Positions 13,221 to 23,010 of a stretch of DNA of 64,000 nt are shown piece after piece. Both the position numbers and the translations under genes were made by a program. Source of the stretch: Diplosphaera chodatii (taxonomy: Eukaryota; Chlorophyta; Trebouxiophyceae; Prasiolales; Stichococcaceae); assembly GCA_032358165.1 (NCBI GenBank), contig JAALGY010000023.1, forward strand, positions 3,100,001-3,164,000, given 5' to 3'. Below the pieces are notes generated by a model. It did not search any database and was not told where the DNA came from. It saw only the letters and a list, made by a program, of their open reading frames with translations. Numbering within the stretch: the stretch's first letter is position 1; the number at the start of each line of letters is the position of its first letter.

Positions 13221-13751
13221 ACAAAGCGGTAGAACTGACGCTTCTATCGCGTTGATGAAGCTCCAAGAACCAGTACACTCTGGTTACAGGATTGGATGTT
13301 AGGTTTGGCGCCAGGCAGCTGCCTGTGCTTATGGTGAGCAGCTGTGAATCATCATGTACGCATGAAGCAGACCGCTGACCGATAATTGCAGGAGAGCCTG
13401 ACTTGCTAGCGCTCACCGCAGACGGCATCGCATGTGCAGACCCGAATTGCTCTCGGACTCAGGTGGGTTTCATGACCAGCTGAGCGATGCCGTCATGCTG
13501 CAGGCAGCACCCGCCCGGGATCATGCCCATCTGCAAATCTGTGATTGCTCAAACACTTATACGTCGCGAAACAGCCATTGTCAGGTTCGAATCACCTGGC
13601 CATCCTCATGTCTCGTACCTTTGGGCAGGCAGCTCCGCTCCTGGGCGGCTCTGCACAGGCTACCCTGCAGCGAATGCATGCCCAGCAACGTCAAAGCAGC
13701 GTGCGCCAGAGATGAGAGATTGCAAAGTGCACTTGCAGCAGGGTTGCCCCG
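13221..13751. other. Divergent intergenic region
   Basis: Lies between the putative starts of the minus-strand low-complexity gene and the plus-strand kinase. It presumably holds both promoters. I see no clear TATA box or other recognisable element. Unannotated 5' exons of either gene could lie here. Confidence 0.35.
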
Positions 13752-16700
13752 ATGGCTGGTTTTGGTCCCCAGAGGTCGGCTGAGGGCGCCAGCTGCAGCT
13801 ATAGTCCATCTGTACAACGGCTGCATGCTCCACAGCACCAGCTTACCAGCCAGCACACGCTGACCAGACACCAGCTTCGGCATAACACACGATGCCGGCG
13901 GCGACGGCGTCACGTGTCATTGCAATCTGTAACGGCAGAGCTGACAGCCCAGGCTGCAGTGGCGGACGCACTCAGCCCCATTGTGGAGCAGGGCACCGGT
14001 GGCATCCTGCCAGCAGTGTCGGGCATCCTGCGATCAGCGGTCAGCGGGCTCATAGGCATATCTCCGCAGTGGCTGCACCCTGTAGAGATCGTGCTGGGAA
14101 CCGACCTCGTGACGCTGGCGGAGCTGCAGCCGTCTACAAACAGCGCGCTGCGGCTAGCGGTGAGCACTGCATCATGCATGCTGCACACACCCCTTTCTTA
14201 TTTGTGCCGTGTGGGCGTCATGCTGAGGCGAGCAGCATCGATTTGCGGCTGCATGCATCAGTTTGGTTCTCAACATCATTCAACGATTGCATAGTGGCAG
14301 CTGGGGAGCACCTAGTGACGGCAGGATAGAACAGGCATGACATGGCGCCTCCCAGCTCTGATTCTGCCGTCAGGCGTGATCAGATTCACGTGCAGTGTAC
14401 CGACATGCACGCCACCCATTGCTAGTACAGTTCACATGCTTTGAGCAAAGCTGCCATCGGTGTGGCCCGCTGGTCACGCCGGCTCTACGCCAGCGCCATG
14501 GCTATTTGACACGGTCGGGTGCTGCGGTGCTGCTTGCATCTCGTTGCAGAGGCAGCGCCTGGAGGAGCTCAGTCTGAGCCTGCCCGCACCTGCGCAGGCG
14601 ATATGGTACGCCTTCTTCGCACAGCCGGCGCCCGCAATCGGGCTGCTGGACTTCTACCTCTTCGGCCCCCTGGCGATCGTGCTGGAGAAGAAGTGGAGCG
14701 TGGACGAGCTGACGCTGCGCGACCGCATGGGCGGTGGCAACTTCGGGCAGGTGTACGAGGGCGTCATCAGCCCGCCAGGTGAGCTAGCTGATGTTGGCAG
14801 TTGCACATGTACGGCAATACCAGGTCCTTGCAGGAGCACTGTTTGCCAGTGTGCGCATGGGCATCTACACAGCTGCAGGGCATGAGCGTTTTTCGCCAGG
14901 TGGCAGGCCACTGCAACGCTTCGCATAACAGGACTGACATGCACGGCACAGTCCACCCTGGTCATGCCACTCTCATTATGTCCTGGGGTCTGTGAGCAAC
15001 CGGCATCAACTTGCAAGTGCAGCGATTGCGCGCGCACATGCTTCAACCCACTAACGCTGTGACCTGCTCACCGACAACCATTGCAGAATCCTGAGGTGGC
15101 AGGGCTGCTGCTGTGCAGGCCAGCGCGTGTTTGACCGCACGCTCAGCGACCGGCAGAAGAAGCAGCGCGTGGTGCTGAAGCGCGTGAACCTGGACACCCG
15201 GGGCGTGCGCACCGACTTCTTGCGGTCCGGCACCATGGCGCGGGGCGCCGCCGAGACCGGCAAGGTGAGGGAGCTGGCGCAGAGGTCCTGCTGACAGTCA
15301 AAGCCTCGATCAAGCCACCGTATCCACCATCCTCGATCGTGGGCAGTGCGATGCTGTGGTACCGCAACTGCAAAAGTGGCATCGCCCTCCGCACTACAAG
15401 GACTGTGCTGCCTACGCCGTCTGTAGGTGGAGCAGTATGTGTGCAGCCGGATATCCCGGAACCCCTCAGCCCGGCGCAGCGGTGCCAAGTACATGGGCGA
15501 GTTCACGGCAGAAAAGTCGGAGGCGGGCTTCACGAGAGGTGGGCCTGACCTTGTGGACTTCATCCTATGGTGCACAGCTTTCAGCAATGCAGAGCGACTG
15601 CAGCAGCAATGCGGACACATCTCGGGAAGCTCTTGCAGATACCAGGCAGATACGCAATGTACGCCGCACGTCTGATGCAGGCACGCAGTGGCTGGTCTGG
15701 AAGTACGAGTCAGACTCCACACTGGCAGACGCGCTGGCCGGCAACATTGGCCCCTTCCCAGAGTGCCTTGCGCCGTACATCCTGCGCGGCAACGGGTGAG
15801 GCCGTCGACAACTGCTTGTCGGACTCTTGTCAGGCAGCAGCTGCTTCTCCCCTGCTCAGACTGATGGCATGAGCACTCCCTCATGTCATGCAGACTGCAC
15901 AGGGTGCACAGCTGTAAGCTGCTGTGCAAACGCCGCTAACTCGCCAACTGCACGTTATCCTGAGAAAGGGCAGAGGCAGAGCTGCTGGCACTGCAGGCCG
16001 AAGAAAGAGGACAAGCGGGAGGCAGCGGTGGTGAAGGCGATCATGCGCAAGGTGTTTGTAAATCTGAAGCGGCTGCATGGCATGGGCATCGTCCACCGCG
16101 ATGTCAAGCCGGTGAGCCAGACGAGACAAATGTGCACCGGCTTGCCGTGCGCGGCTGTCACTCTGTCCAAGAGCTGCCGGTAGTATGCGGACATGTGAAA
16201 CTGCAAACACTTGTTTGCCACCGCTGCGTGTCCAGCAGTCCTGCTTCCGTCTCTGTAAGCCACGAACGGCACCTCGCAGGAGAACATCCTGGTGACGAAC
16301 AGCGGCGCGGTGAAGCTGATTGATTTCGGCGCGGCGGTGGACATGTGCTCCGGCATCAACTTTAACCCCACGGCCGGGATGCTGGATCCCAGGCACGCCG
16401 CCACACCTCGCACCCTTGTAGCGCCTGCACCTTGGCTGCTTCTGAAGTGCGAGGGCGCGGCTTGCGTGAGCGAAGCACTTGCAGCCGGGGCGGGCGTGTT
16501 GGTGCCTTCCCAGTGATACGATGCCCCAATACTTGCCGATATGCGTCTGCTTGCTCGAATGCAGGTACAGCCCGCTGGAGGGGCTGGTCATGCCAGAGAA
16601 GACCCCCGGAGGCGCCACTTCAAGACCCTCAAATCCAGCCATGTGACGTTTGGGTGTGGGTGTGCGGACCGCAGGTACAGCCCGCCGGAGGAGCTGGTGA

Positions 16701-17815
16701 TGCCGGAGAAGACGCCGCGGGCGCCGCTGCCGCTGCTGGCCATCACGCTGTCGCCCTTCGCCTGGTTCTACGGCCGTCCCGACCTGTTCGACAGCTACAG
16801 GTGGGCTCTGGCCCGCGGCTCGGCGCCCCCCAGCTGCAGCCAGTCACCCGTGTCAGCTCAGCCTCCCAGGATGTCCCAACAGCCAGGAATTGGTGCATGA
16901 GCGCGAGGAGCGCACCTCTCCAGCGGGCACATGTCTGGCAGAAACTGCACATGCCAGTGGCAGCACCCTCGAGAACTGCACGGGCAGCTGATGGACCTCT
17001 GCGGCAGTAAAAGGTCAAAGACGAGTGCTCACGCTCGCAATAAAGTTGCTTGCCATGCAGGCGTGCTGCCGGGTTTTAGGGTTTTTAGGGTCAAGCTGGC
17101 AGTGCCAGCAACTACCTGCACCTGGTTGCTGGTCCCGCGCCTGTACACGCTGACGGCTGTGCTGTATACCCTGCAGCGCGGGCGTGCTGCTGCTGCAGCT
17201 GGCGGTGCCCCAGCTCCGCTCCGGCTCAGCCATCCGCAACCTGAACCTGGAGCTCGAGGCGGTCGCCTTCGACCTCAAGAAGTGGCGGTGGGCGAGAAAC
17301 CCTGCTGCTGCCCTGCGGAGGCACTTGCGTTTGGCTGGCAGCTTTGTGATGGGTGACATGTACAGCCTGACGACAAGCGAGGCAGTGCCAGGTCATGTAT
17401 TCAAACCTGCACACAGCTGACCACACCCTCATGTTGCTGCGGCTTTGGGACGCAGGTATGGCGACGGCGGCTTTACAGCGCGGCCCAAGGGCTACGACTT
17501 CAGCATCCTGGACCGCAGCAAGGGCGCAGGTGGGACGCAGTTGATGTTTAACGGTGTTGAAGACGAGCTATAATCTTTGGTGGCATTCCCGCACAGCAGA
17601 GCATTTGCAGAACACCACCTCCTCATCAGGCACCAAACGAAGACTGCCAAACCAGTTCGAGCACAAGGTCAGGCAGCTGGTGGCAATGTGCACATCACAC
17701 TACTGCAGGGTGGGACCTGGCCTGCAAGCTTACGCGGCGGCGCAACGCACTGAATCGCGGGCGGCTGTCAGCTGGGCAGGCGCTGCGCCACCGCTTCTTC
17801 CTCCCTTTACCGTGA
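13752..17815 (+). CDS. STN8: STN8/STL1-type thylakoid Ser/Thr protein kinase
   Basis: Chloroplast kinase of the STN7/STN8 family. In plants STN8 phosphorylates photosystem II core proteins in the thylakoid membrane. Exons read in order: a transit-like, Arg/Ser-rich start; DALSPIVEQGTGGILPAVSG; a hydrophobic stretch IWYAFFAQPAPAIGLLDFYL (14550-14779); the glycine loop GGGNFGQVYEG; VVLKRVNLDTRG with the ATP-binding Lys; GTQWLVWKYESDSTLADAL; catalytic loop GIVHRDVKPENILV; IDFGAAVDMCSGINF; YSPPEELVMPEKTPRAPL; GRPDLFDSY; and the final exon GWDLACKLTRRRN to the stop at 17813-17815. The phrases GAAETGKVEQYVCSRISRNP and GRPDLFDS favour the STN8 branch over STN7. The GMLDPR/YSPPEE junction needs a GC donor (AG|GCACGC, about 16392). 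The ATG at 13752 is the first one in frame with exon 1 and gives a plausible transit peptide, but it is not proven. Confidence 0.9.
16563..16730 (+). repeat. Tandem partial duplication of a kinase exon
   Basis: Two copies of about 58 bases start at 16563 and 16671, each preceded by an acceptor-like GCAG. The downstream copy encodes YSPPEELVMPEKTPRAPL and continues into the conserved kinase C-lobe. The upstream copy encodes YSPLEGLVMPEKTPGGAT and then meets a stop in the same frame shortly after. The upstream copy is therefore probably a decayed exon duplicate lying in the intron, with a usable-looking splice acceptor. Confidence 0.85.
17071..17090 (+). repeat. Telomere-like TTTAGGG pair in an intron
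   Basis: The intron between kinase exons contains TTTTAGGG followed by TTTTTAGGG. Similar plant-type telomere or telobox fragments are seen at about 48868-48888, 49318-49338, 49487-49504, 58262-58285 and 61312 in other introns. Confidence 0.6.
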
Positions 17816-18404
17816 TAGCAGTTGGTTCTTGGTCACATGCCAGTAGTCCGATAAGGAGTGTGGCCACTGCAAGTCAGGATCTGACTGCAGCTGTGGCCAT
17901 GCTTGTTGCGTCACACAGCAAACAGCAAGAGCTTTGTACCACACATGATACACCGTGTGCATGGTCGTTCTGTATGCGGAGGGGATTGATTAATCACTTT
18001 GACATACAATTTTGGTCCTTCACAAATGGCACAGGATGCTGGTTGGTCCTGATGATTTTACAGGCTGACGACATCAAGACATCGGTCATATCTAGTCCAA
18101 ACTATTGTAACCACAAAGCGTTGTATCTGCAACAGTTCAGTGAGTGCGCATCTGCGGATGCACAAGATGAAAGCTGACTTGAGATGCATTGCATCACTTG
18201 GGGCCCCCACATCAGCAAATCTCGCTGCACTCAAACTGTTTGGACACCTCTGCTACCATGGTGCCTGATGATGCTGACAATGCTCCATTGCCGCACAGAC
18301 TGAAGACATGTAAAACATGCTGCCTGCCAGAAACCGTTAGAATTGCTGATGCTGCAGTGTGTTGCTCTAGTGTACATGGTCTCGGAGGCTGCATGGCCAT
18401 GCTG
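17816..18404. other. Convergent 3' intergenic region
   Basis: This AT-richer stretch separates the stop of the kinase gene from the stop of the minus-strand gene. It contains a long in-frame read-through without protein-like motifs and TGTAA-type polyadenylation candidates (for example 18104). No gene is supported here. Confidence 0.45.
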
Positions 18405-19766
18405 TCATCTCCGCCGCCGCTTGGGGTATGCGTAGGTGACCTTGAAGGCAGGTACCGCCTGGTCGTTGCGGAAGATCCAGGTGTGCGGCGACGTCTCGGT
18501 CGGCGTCGACACCAGTGCCAATAGCATCACGAAGCTGCGTGGCGGCTGCATGACAAGAAGGCGACCATTTAGTCGCCAGCATCAACAAGTGGCTTCATGC
18601 TATGATGTATGAATGCATGTATCGTGACATTAAGCCAGCAAGTGCCACAGGCAGGCAGGGGCATGCAAAGCACCAGTCCATGGTCAAATTGCAGCAAGGT
18701 GCCGACACAAGATGACAAAGTACCCTTTGATTGATGGCATTCCAGTCGCGGTGCTTTGCTGAGTGCGCAAATGTCGCTTTGAAGTGCGCCTGCTCATGGA
18801 ACCACGTGCGGCGCAAGCAGCGGCCCCACTCGTGCTTGCGACAAAGTGTGACGTCAAAACCCTGATCCACGAAGCAAAAGGCGGTGAGCACCAGTGATCA
18901 CTGCACACTTCACCTTGGCTGGTCAAGAAGGTGCACAGCCATGCAATCAGCTGCTCAGATAGTGTGCAGGCAACAGACGTGCAATTTGCAGGCGCACCTC
19001 TACTGCGATGTTTTCTGCTGCAATGTCGGAAGTCCCGTGCCAGGCATAGCGCGTGTAGTGCGAGCCTGCGGTGGAGATGTCTGAGATCACCAACAGGACA
19101 ACTCTGCATGCAGATGCTCGAGTTTGTATATAGTGCGAGTGACTACACTACTCGTTGGGATGCCGTAGCTCACCCCAATGGCTTCGGAGCTGCTTGTTCG
19201 CTGTCATCAGCCCCGGGACATAAAGCCGCTGGATGTCTTTGATGTTTGGCACCCGCTCTCCAGAGCCGTTGAAGGAGTCGTAGAACATGTCCCGGACCCA
19301 CTCGTCACCGTCATGCCAGCCAAGAGCCAGAGTGAGGCCATGACCGCTGGTGAGGTTCCTGCATGGGTGGCACAGAGGTCATCACCAGATGTGGGCAGCA
19401 GCAGCATGGTGTCCTGCTGCGCGATAGCTGCTTCCCATATTCCACATGTGCAGCCACGCCGCCTCTGAAATAGTCCAAGGTTGCGTCCAGATGCCATTTC
19501 CGATATGCCACGCACCATAGGTCAAATTTCTCAGCGTTCTTCAGGTCGCGGCGGAGGGTGCGGCCGTGGTGGCGGTCCACACCCCACCACCGTGTTGCGC
19601 TGAGCTGCTGCGGGTTCGCCTTGGCATCGGGCCACCCATCGCGCCCACCGTCGCCGTCCGACGAGTGCCCGCCTGGTTCGCGTTCGTCCCGCGTAGCCAC
19701 TGTGGCGTCTGACGAAGACGCCGCTGGATCACGCCGGATGGCCACGGCGTACCCGACGAACCCCAT
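18405..19766 (-). CDS. Unrecognised multi-exon protein with W/H/D-rich motifs
   Basis: The first exon starts MGFVGYAVAIRRDP, passes through an acidic Ser/Gly-rich linker and ends with WWGVDRHHGRTLRRDLKN and WCVAYRKWHLDATLDYF. The second (about 19352-19165) encodes LTLALGWHDGDEWVRDMFY, GERVPNIKDIQRLYVPG and LMTANKQLRSHWG. A third (about 18890-18700) may encode TWFHEQAHFKATFAHSAKH. The last ends TWIFRNDQAVPAFKVTYAYP with stop complement at 18405-18407. Bunched Trp, His and Asp residues look like an enzyme or carbohydrate-binding fold, but I cannot name a family. The frame of the third exon is unsure. The ATG at 19766 is the first plausible start in the first exon. The gene follows another minus-strand gene but shares no visible link with it. 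Confidence 0.5.
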
Positions 19767-20338
19767 GCTCGCGTGCTTCGTAGATCATGTATGAATGGGC
19801 TGTTTAGCACTCAACAGGTGCTGTCGTTGCAGCAGGTCGCCACGGGCCTGATCTGTCGCAGCAGGCCCAGCACGACCTGACGGTACACTGACCTTCTGGA
19901 AGCTCCGTCGCAGCACTCGAGCACTTCACAGCAGGGTAACATCGAGCACTCTCTATGGGCATTCTCAATCTATGCAAGCCATCTCTGCACACGCAGTGCA
20001 CTGTTGTCGCATCAGCTACCACGGGTCCAATAGTCATTGCTTTCGCTCCAGGGGGCGGCAACATGTGCCTTGGGAACAGGCGATGGCGAGCATCAGCAAT
20101 GCATGTCCTCAGGCCTTCAGGCCTGTTAGGCACAATAAAATAATACGAGATGAAAGCTGGAGGCCCTTGCCACCTTCAAAACAATGGTCCAAGCTGCGGA
20201 CAGTCTCTGATGTACGGCGAGCCTGCTATCTACATGCAAGTACTGTTGTACACCACCTCGAAGCACGGCGGACGCCTGGTATGGTCCATCTGCCAACTGC
20301 AGTGACCCCGAAGAACCCCGTGATCGTCGAAGCAGTCG
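19767..20338. other. Intergenic region between two minus-strand genes
   Basis: The stretch lies between the stop of the upstream minus gene (20339) and the start of the downstream one (19766). No protein-like exon is seen. It probably holds the 3' UTR of the first gene and the promoter of the second. Confidence 0.4.
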
Positions 20339-21832
20339 TTACAGCTTGGACTGGAGGGCGTCTTTTGCCCTTTCCGCCACTTGCTTCTCTGGAGAGTGCA
20401 TGCCCAGCAGCCGTGCCTGCACCAACATGCTGAAATCTTACTGGCGACTCCACAGTGGCTTCTCCTACTCTGATCAGCGTCCGTGTCACCGGGGTGCACG
20501 GAGAGATTTGATGGGACAAATGCAGCCTTCAAACCGACACTGATGTGCATCTGCTTGCACAGTGCGCTGATAAGACCATCAGACTGATGGATACATAGGG
20601 ATGAGCCAGAAGATGACAGCACCTGCTTGGCCTTGACGCGCCGGAACTCGGACTCCGCCCACTCCACGATGCCGTCAGGGAACGAGATCTGGCTCCACTC
20701 CTCGATGTGCCCCTCCTCCCACCTGCACAGCATGCACACCCACACTGGATGGTTCGAGTCCTGGCCCACAGCATCCGTGTGTGCTCACTATCACCAGGCA
20801 GCATCACGCCAGCCAGGCCTGCATCCTCCTCGAGCTGGACTCGCATCGAGGGATTTGCCATGAAATGCAGTCTCTGCTGCAAAGCCACAAGGGTCAAGCG
20901 CCCACCGCTTGATGATGACGCGGTAGGCGGACACATGCGCCACCAGCTGCAGCAGCAGCGGCTCCATGGAGGCCGCCTCCAGCAGGTCGGCGTTCTTGGT
21001 GACGATCTCGGCAACGCGCTCATTCAGCGGCTGCAACACCTCCGTCATCCACTTTCTGCATGCCAGCAGAAGCTATCGTCAGTCGTGTGCCCGCAGCTGC
21101 GACACCAGCTCTCCAAACCACAGCACATCTGTGAGCTGCATCATCCTCGTCTGGGTGTGAGTGTCTGCACAGCAGCTGTTGTCGGGTTGACATGTTGTCG
21201 GGTTGCTGCATCTCGACATGATTGGTCGAGACGACACACATAGGCGGCATGCCCCCACCTGTACGCCTCGCCCTCATGCCCGCCTGGGTTCTCGTGTATC
21301 GCTGCCACCAGCGCCTTGCGGCTGCCGTCAGGCGAGTGCTGCTTCAGCATGGCATCGAACGCCGAGCGGGAGGTCGTAAGGCATGCGAGCAGCGGACCAT
21401 ACAGCGACTTGACCTGCAGCCATCGTCGAACTGTACAGTCGAACAGGGCAGGTGTCGCTCAGCACATGCAGATGCGTCTGGTGCGCTGGCAGAGCAAGAT
21501 GACCAAAGGCAGCAGCACCTGCGCATTGACACGGTCGATCTGCGCTTCCCGCTCCTTCGACAGCTTGCTGTTGTAGTACGTAAACAGGTATCCTGCAGTT
21601 GTCAAGAGCAACGTACTTCGTACTTCGGCCTACAGCGCGCGGCAGATTGCCATGCTGTGTTGATAGCAATGTGCGATAAACCAAAAACAGCAGCTATATT
21701 CGCATGTGGCATGTTGCCATGAGCTGCACTCTGATAAGCACAGTCATCTGGCGTGTTGCACGGCATGGCAGTGGCGCTGACACCATGTGACGCACCGCCA
21801 AGGGCCGCGGCAACCGTGCCCACGTTCACCAT
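20339..21832 (-). CDS. Small conserved-looking helical protein, function unknown
   Basis: Six exons can be followed in frame. They read MVNVGTVAAALGG; LFTYYNSKLSKEREAQIDRV (about 21595-21510); SLYGPLLACLTTSRSAFDAM and HENPGGHEGEAYR (21415-21260); EVLQPLNERVAEIVTKNADL to SAYRVIIKRW (21055-20905); EEGHIEEWSQISFPDGIVEW with FRRVKAKQ (20720-20625); and ARLLGMHSPEKQVAERAKDA followed by LQSKL and TAA (complement at 20339-20341). The product is about 190 residues, charged and mainly helical, with one weakly hydrophobic segment at the N terminus. Clean phases across the introns and even charge distribution support a real gene. I do not recognise the family. The link between the MVNVGTV start and the second exon is the weakest join. 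Confidence 0.65.
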
Positions 21833-22350
21833 CCGTCTAGAAAAAGCGCTAGCGATTCAACTCATCTCTACTCTTGTGGTCAATCTTGCTTGGCCCAATT
21901 CCATCAGCTGTAAACTCATCTGCTAATGAGCTGCGACGGTACCCTGCTCTGCTATACCTTCACAGCAGGGCTGCTACTGGCAGGCCAGGCCTGTGCAGTC
22001 GGTACAGCAGCCAGAGGCCGCGTGAACTGATGCAACACGCAGATAGGACGCACAGATTGCGGTGGGCTCAAGAAGCCTGTTGCACTGACGAGAAACTGAG
22101 GAGTGGATCTGGGCGCTGCGCAGAAGTCTTGGGCACCACGCCGACCACAAACGCGCACAGAGCTGGCCAACAGTTGACGCACAATGTGGTGAGCAACAGT
22201 CACACACTTTGCAGTTGCTGAACGCCTTGCAGTGAAATGGTCATGTCGATGTGGCACCAAGGATCTTGGATCTCTGCATGCTGTGTTGTGCGCGACGCAG
22301 CACGCAACACAACGGCACTTGCACCCAGCAAAGCAACACAAAAAGTGGCA
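21833..22350. other. Divergent intergenic region
   Basis: Lies between a minus-strand start at 21832 and a possible plus-strand start at 22351. It probably holds promoters in both directions. I see no defined element. Confidence 0.35.
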
Positions 22351-22554
22351 ATGCTGGAGCTCAAGCCCAACGCTGACGCCCAGGCGCTGATTCAGAAGCT
22401 CACTGGCAAGTCGCCCCCGACACAGTCCTTCGACGTGAAGGAGCACCTGGAGCGCTGGAGCTCCGGCAGTGGGCTGCCATTGACCGCTAATACGCCTCAG
22501 CAGGCGCCTGGATCCGGCCCGACGTCCACAGCCGCTAGCCCTGCGCTGCACTGA
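22351..22554 (+). CDS. Possible small protein (68 aa), unknown
   Basis: The ORF starts MLELKPNADAQALIQKLTGK and continues SPPTQSFDVKEHLERWSSGS before a Pro/Ser/Thr-rich tail. The first half looks protein-like, with alternating charged and hydrophobic residues and a helix-forming pattern. It is open from further upstream (22237), so the start could be earlier or an upstream exon could exist. It could also be an exon of a longer gene. No family is recognised. Confidence 0.35.
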   Translation: MLELKPNADAQALIQKLTGKSPPTQSFDVKEHLERWSSGSGLPLTANTPQQAPGSGPTSTAASPALH

Positions 22555-23010
22555 AAACATGCCGAGTCGCGATCCGCACGCAGGTGAGACAAGCCAGCGG
22601 GGCGCAAGCTGCTCCAAATACTTAGACGAGGTCTTCTGATGCTCAGAGTGCGTGTGGAAACTCCTCGCCGCCTCTGTGCCGTCGAGACCGTTTTGCGAAT
22701 ATGCCACTTGCTTAGCAGCAAGTTGGTGGTTTGCACCTTGACGCAGCGGGAGACCATGGCGCGCCTCAGCTTTCTCTCAAATGGCACTATAAACGTTCCT
22801 GTAATAATTTTCCGCACTCTTCATGTAGCTTGCAGCAGCTGCACATATCACTCTGCGCTGCACAACATGCACCAGCCACAGCTTGTGCATGCCTCTAGAT
22901 CAGCAGGCATTTGCGGAGCAGACGGCAATGGAGAGCTGCCTCGACGGGGTGTAGCTACCGTCTTACCTGTGCTGACACGCGGCAATTTTCTTGCAGGGTG
23001 GCGTGGCGGT

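Noticed and set aside
13565..13610. CAGGTTCGAATCACCTG, resembling a tRNA T-arm
   Set aside because: The loop is shifted by one base, and no acceptor, D or anticodon arms could be built upstream.
20745..20775. GGTTCGAGTCCTGG, a third T-arm-like box
   Set aside because: Flanking sequence does not fold as a tRNA and lies beside a coding exon.
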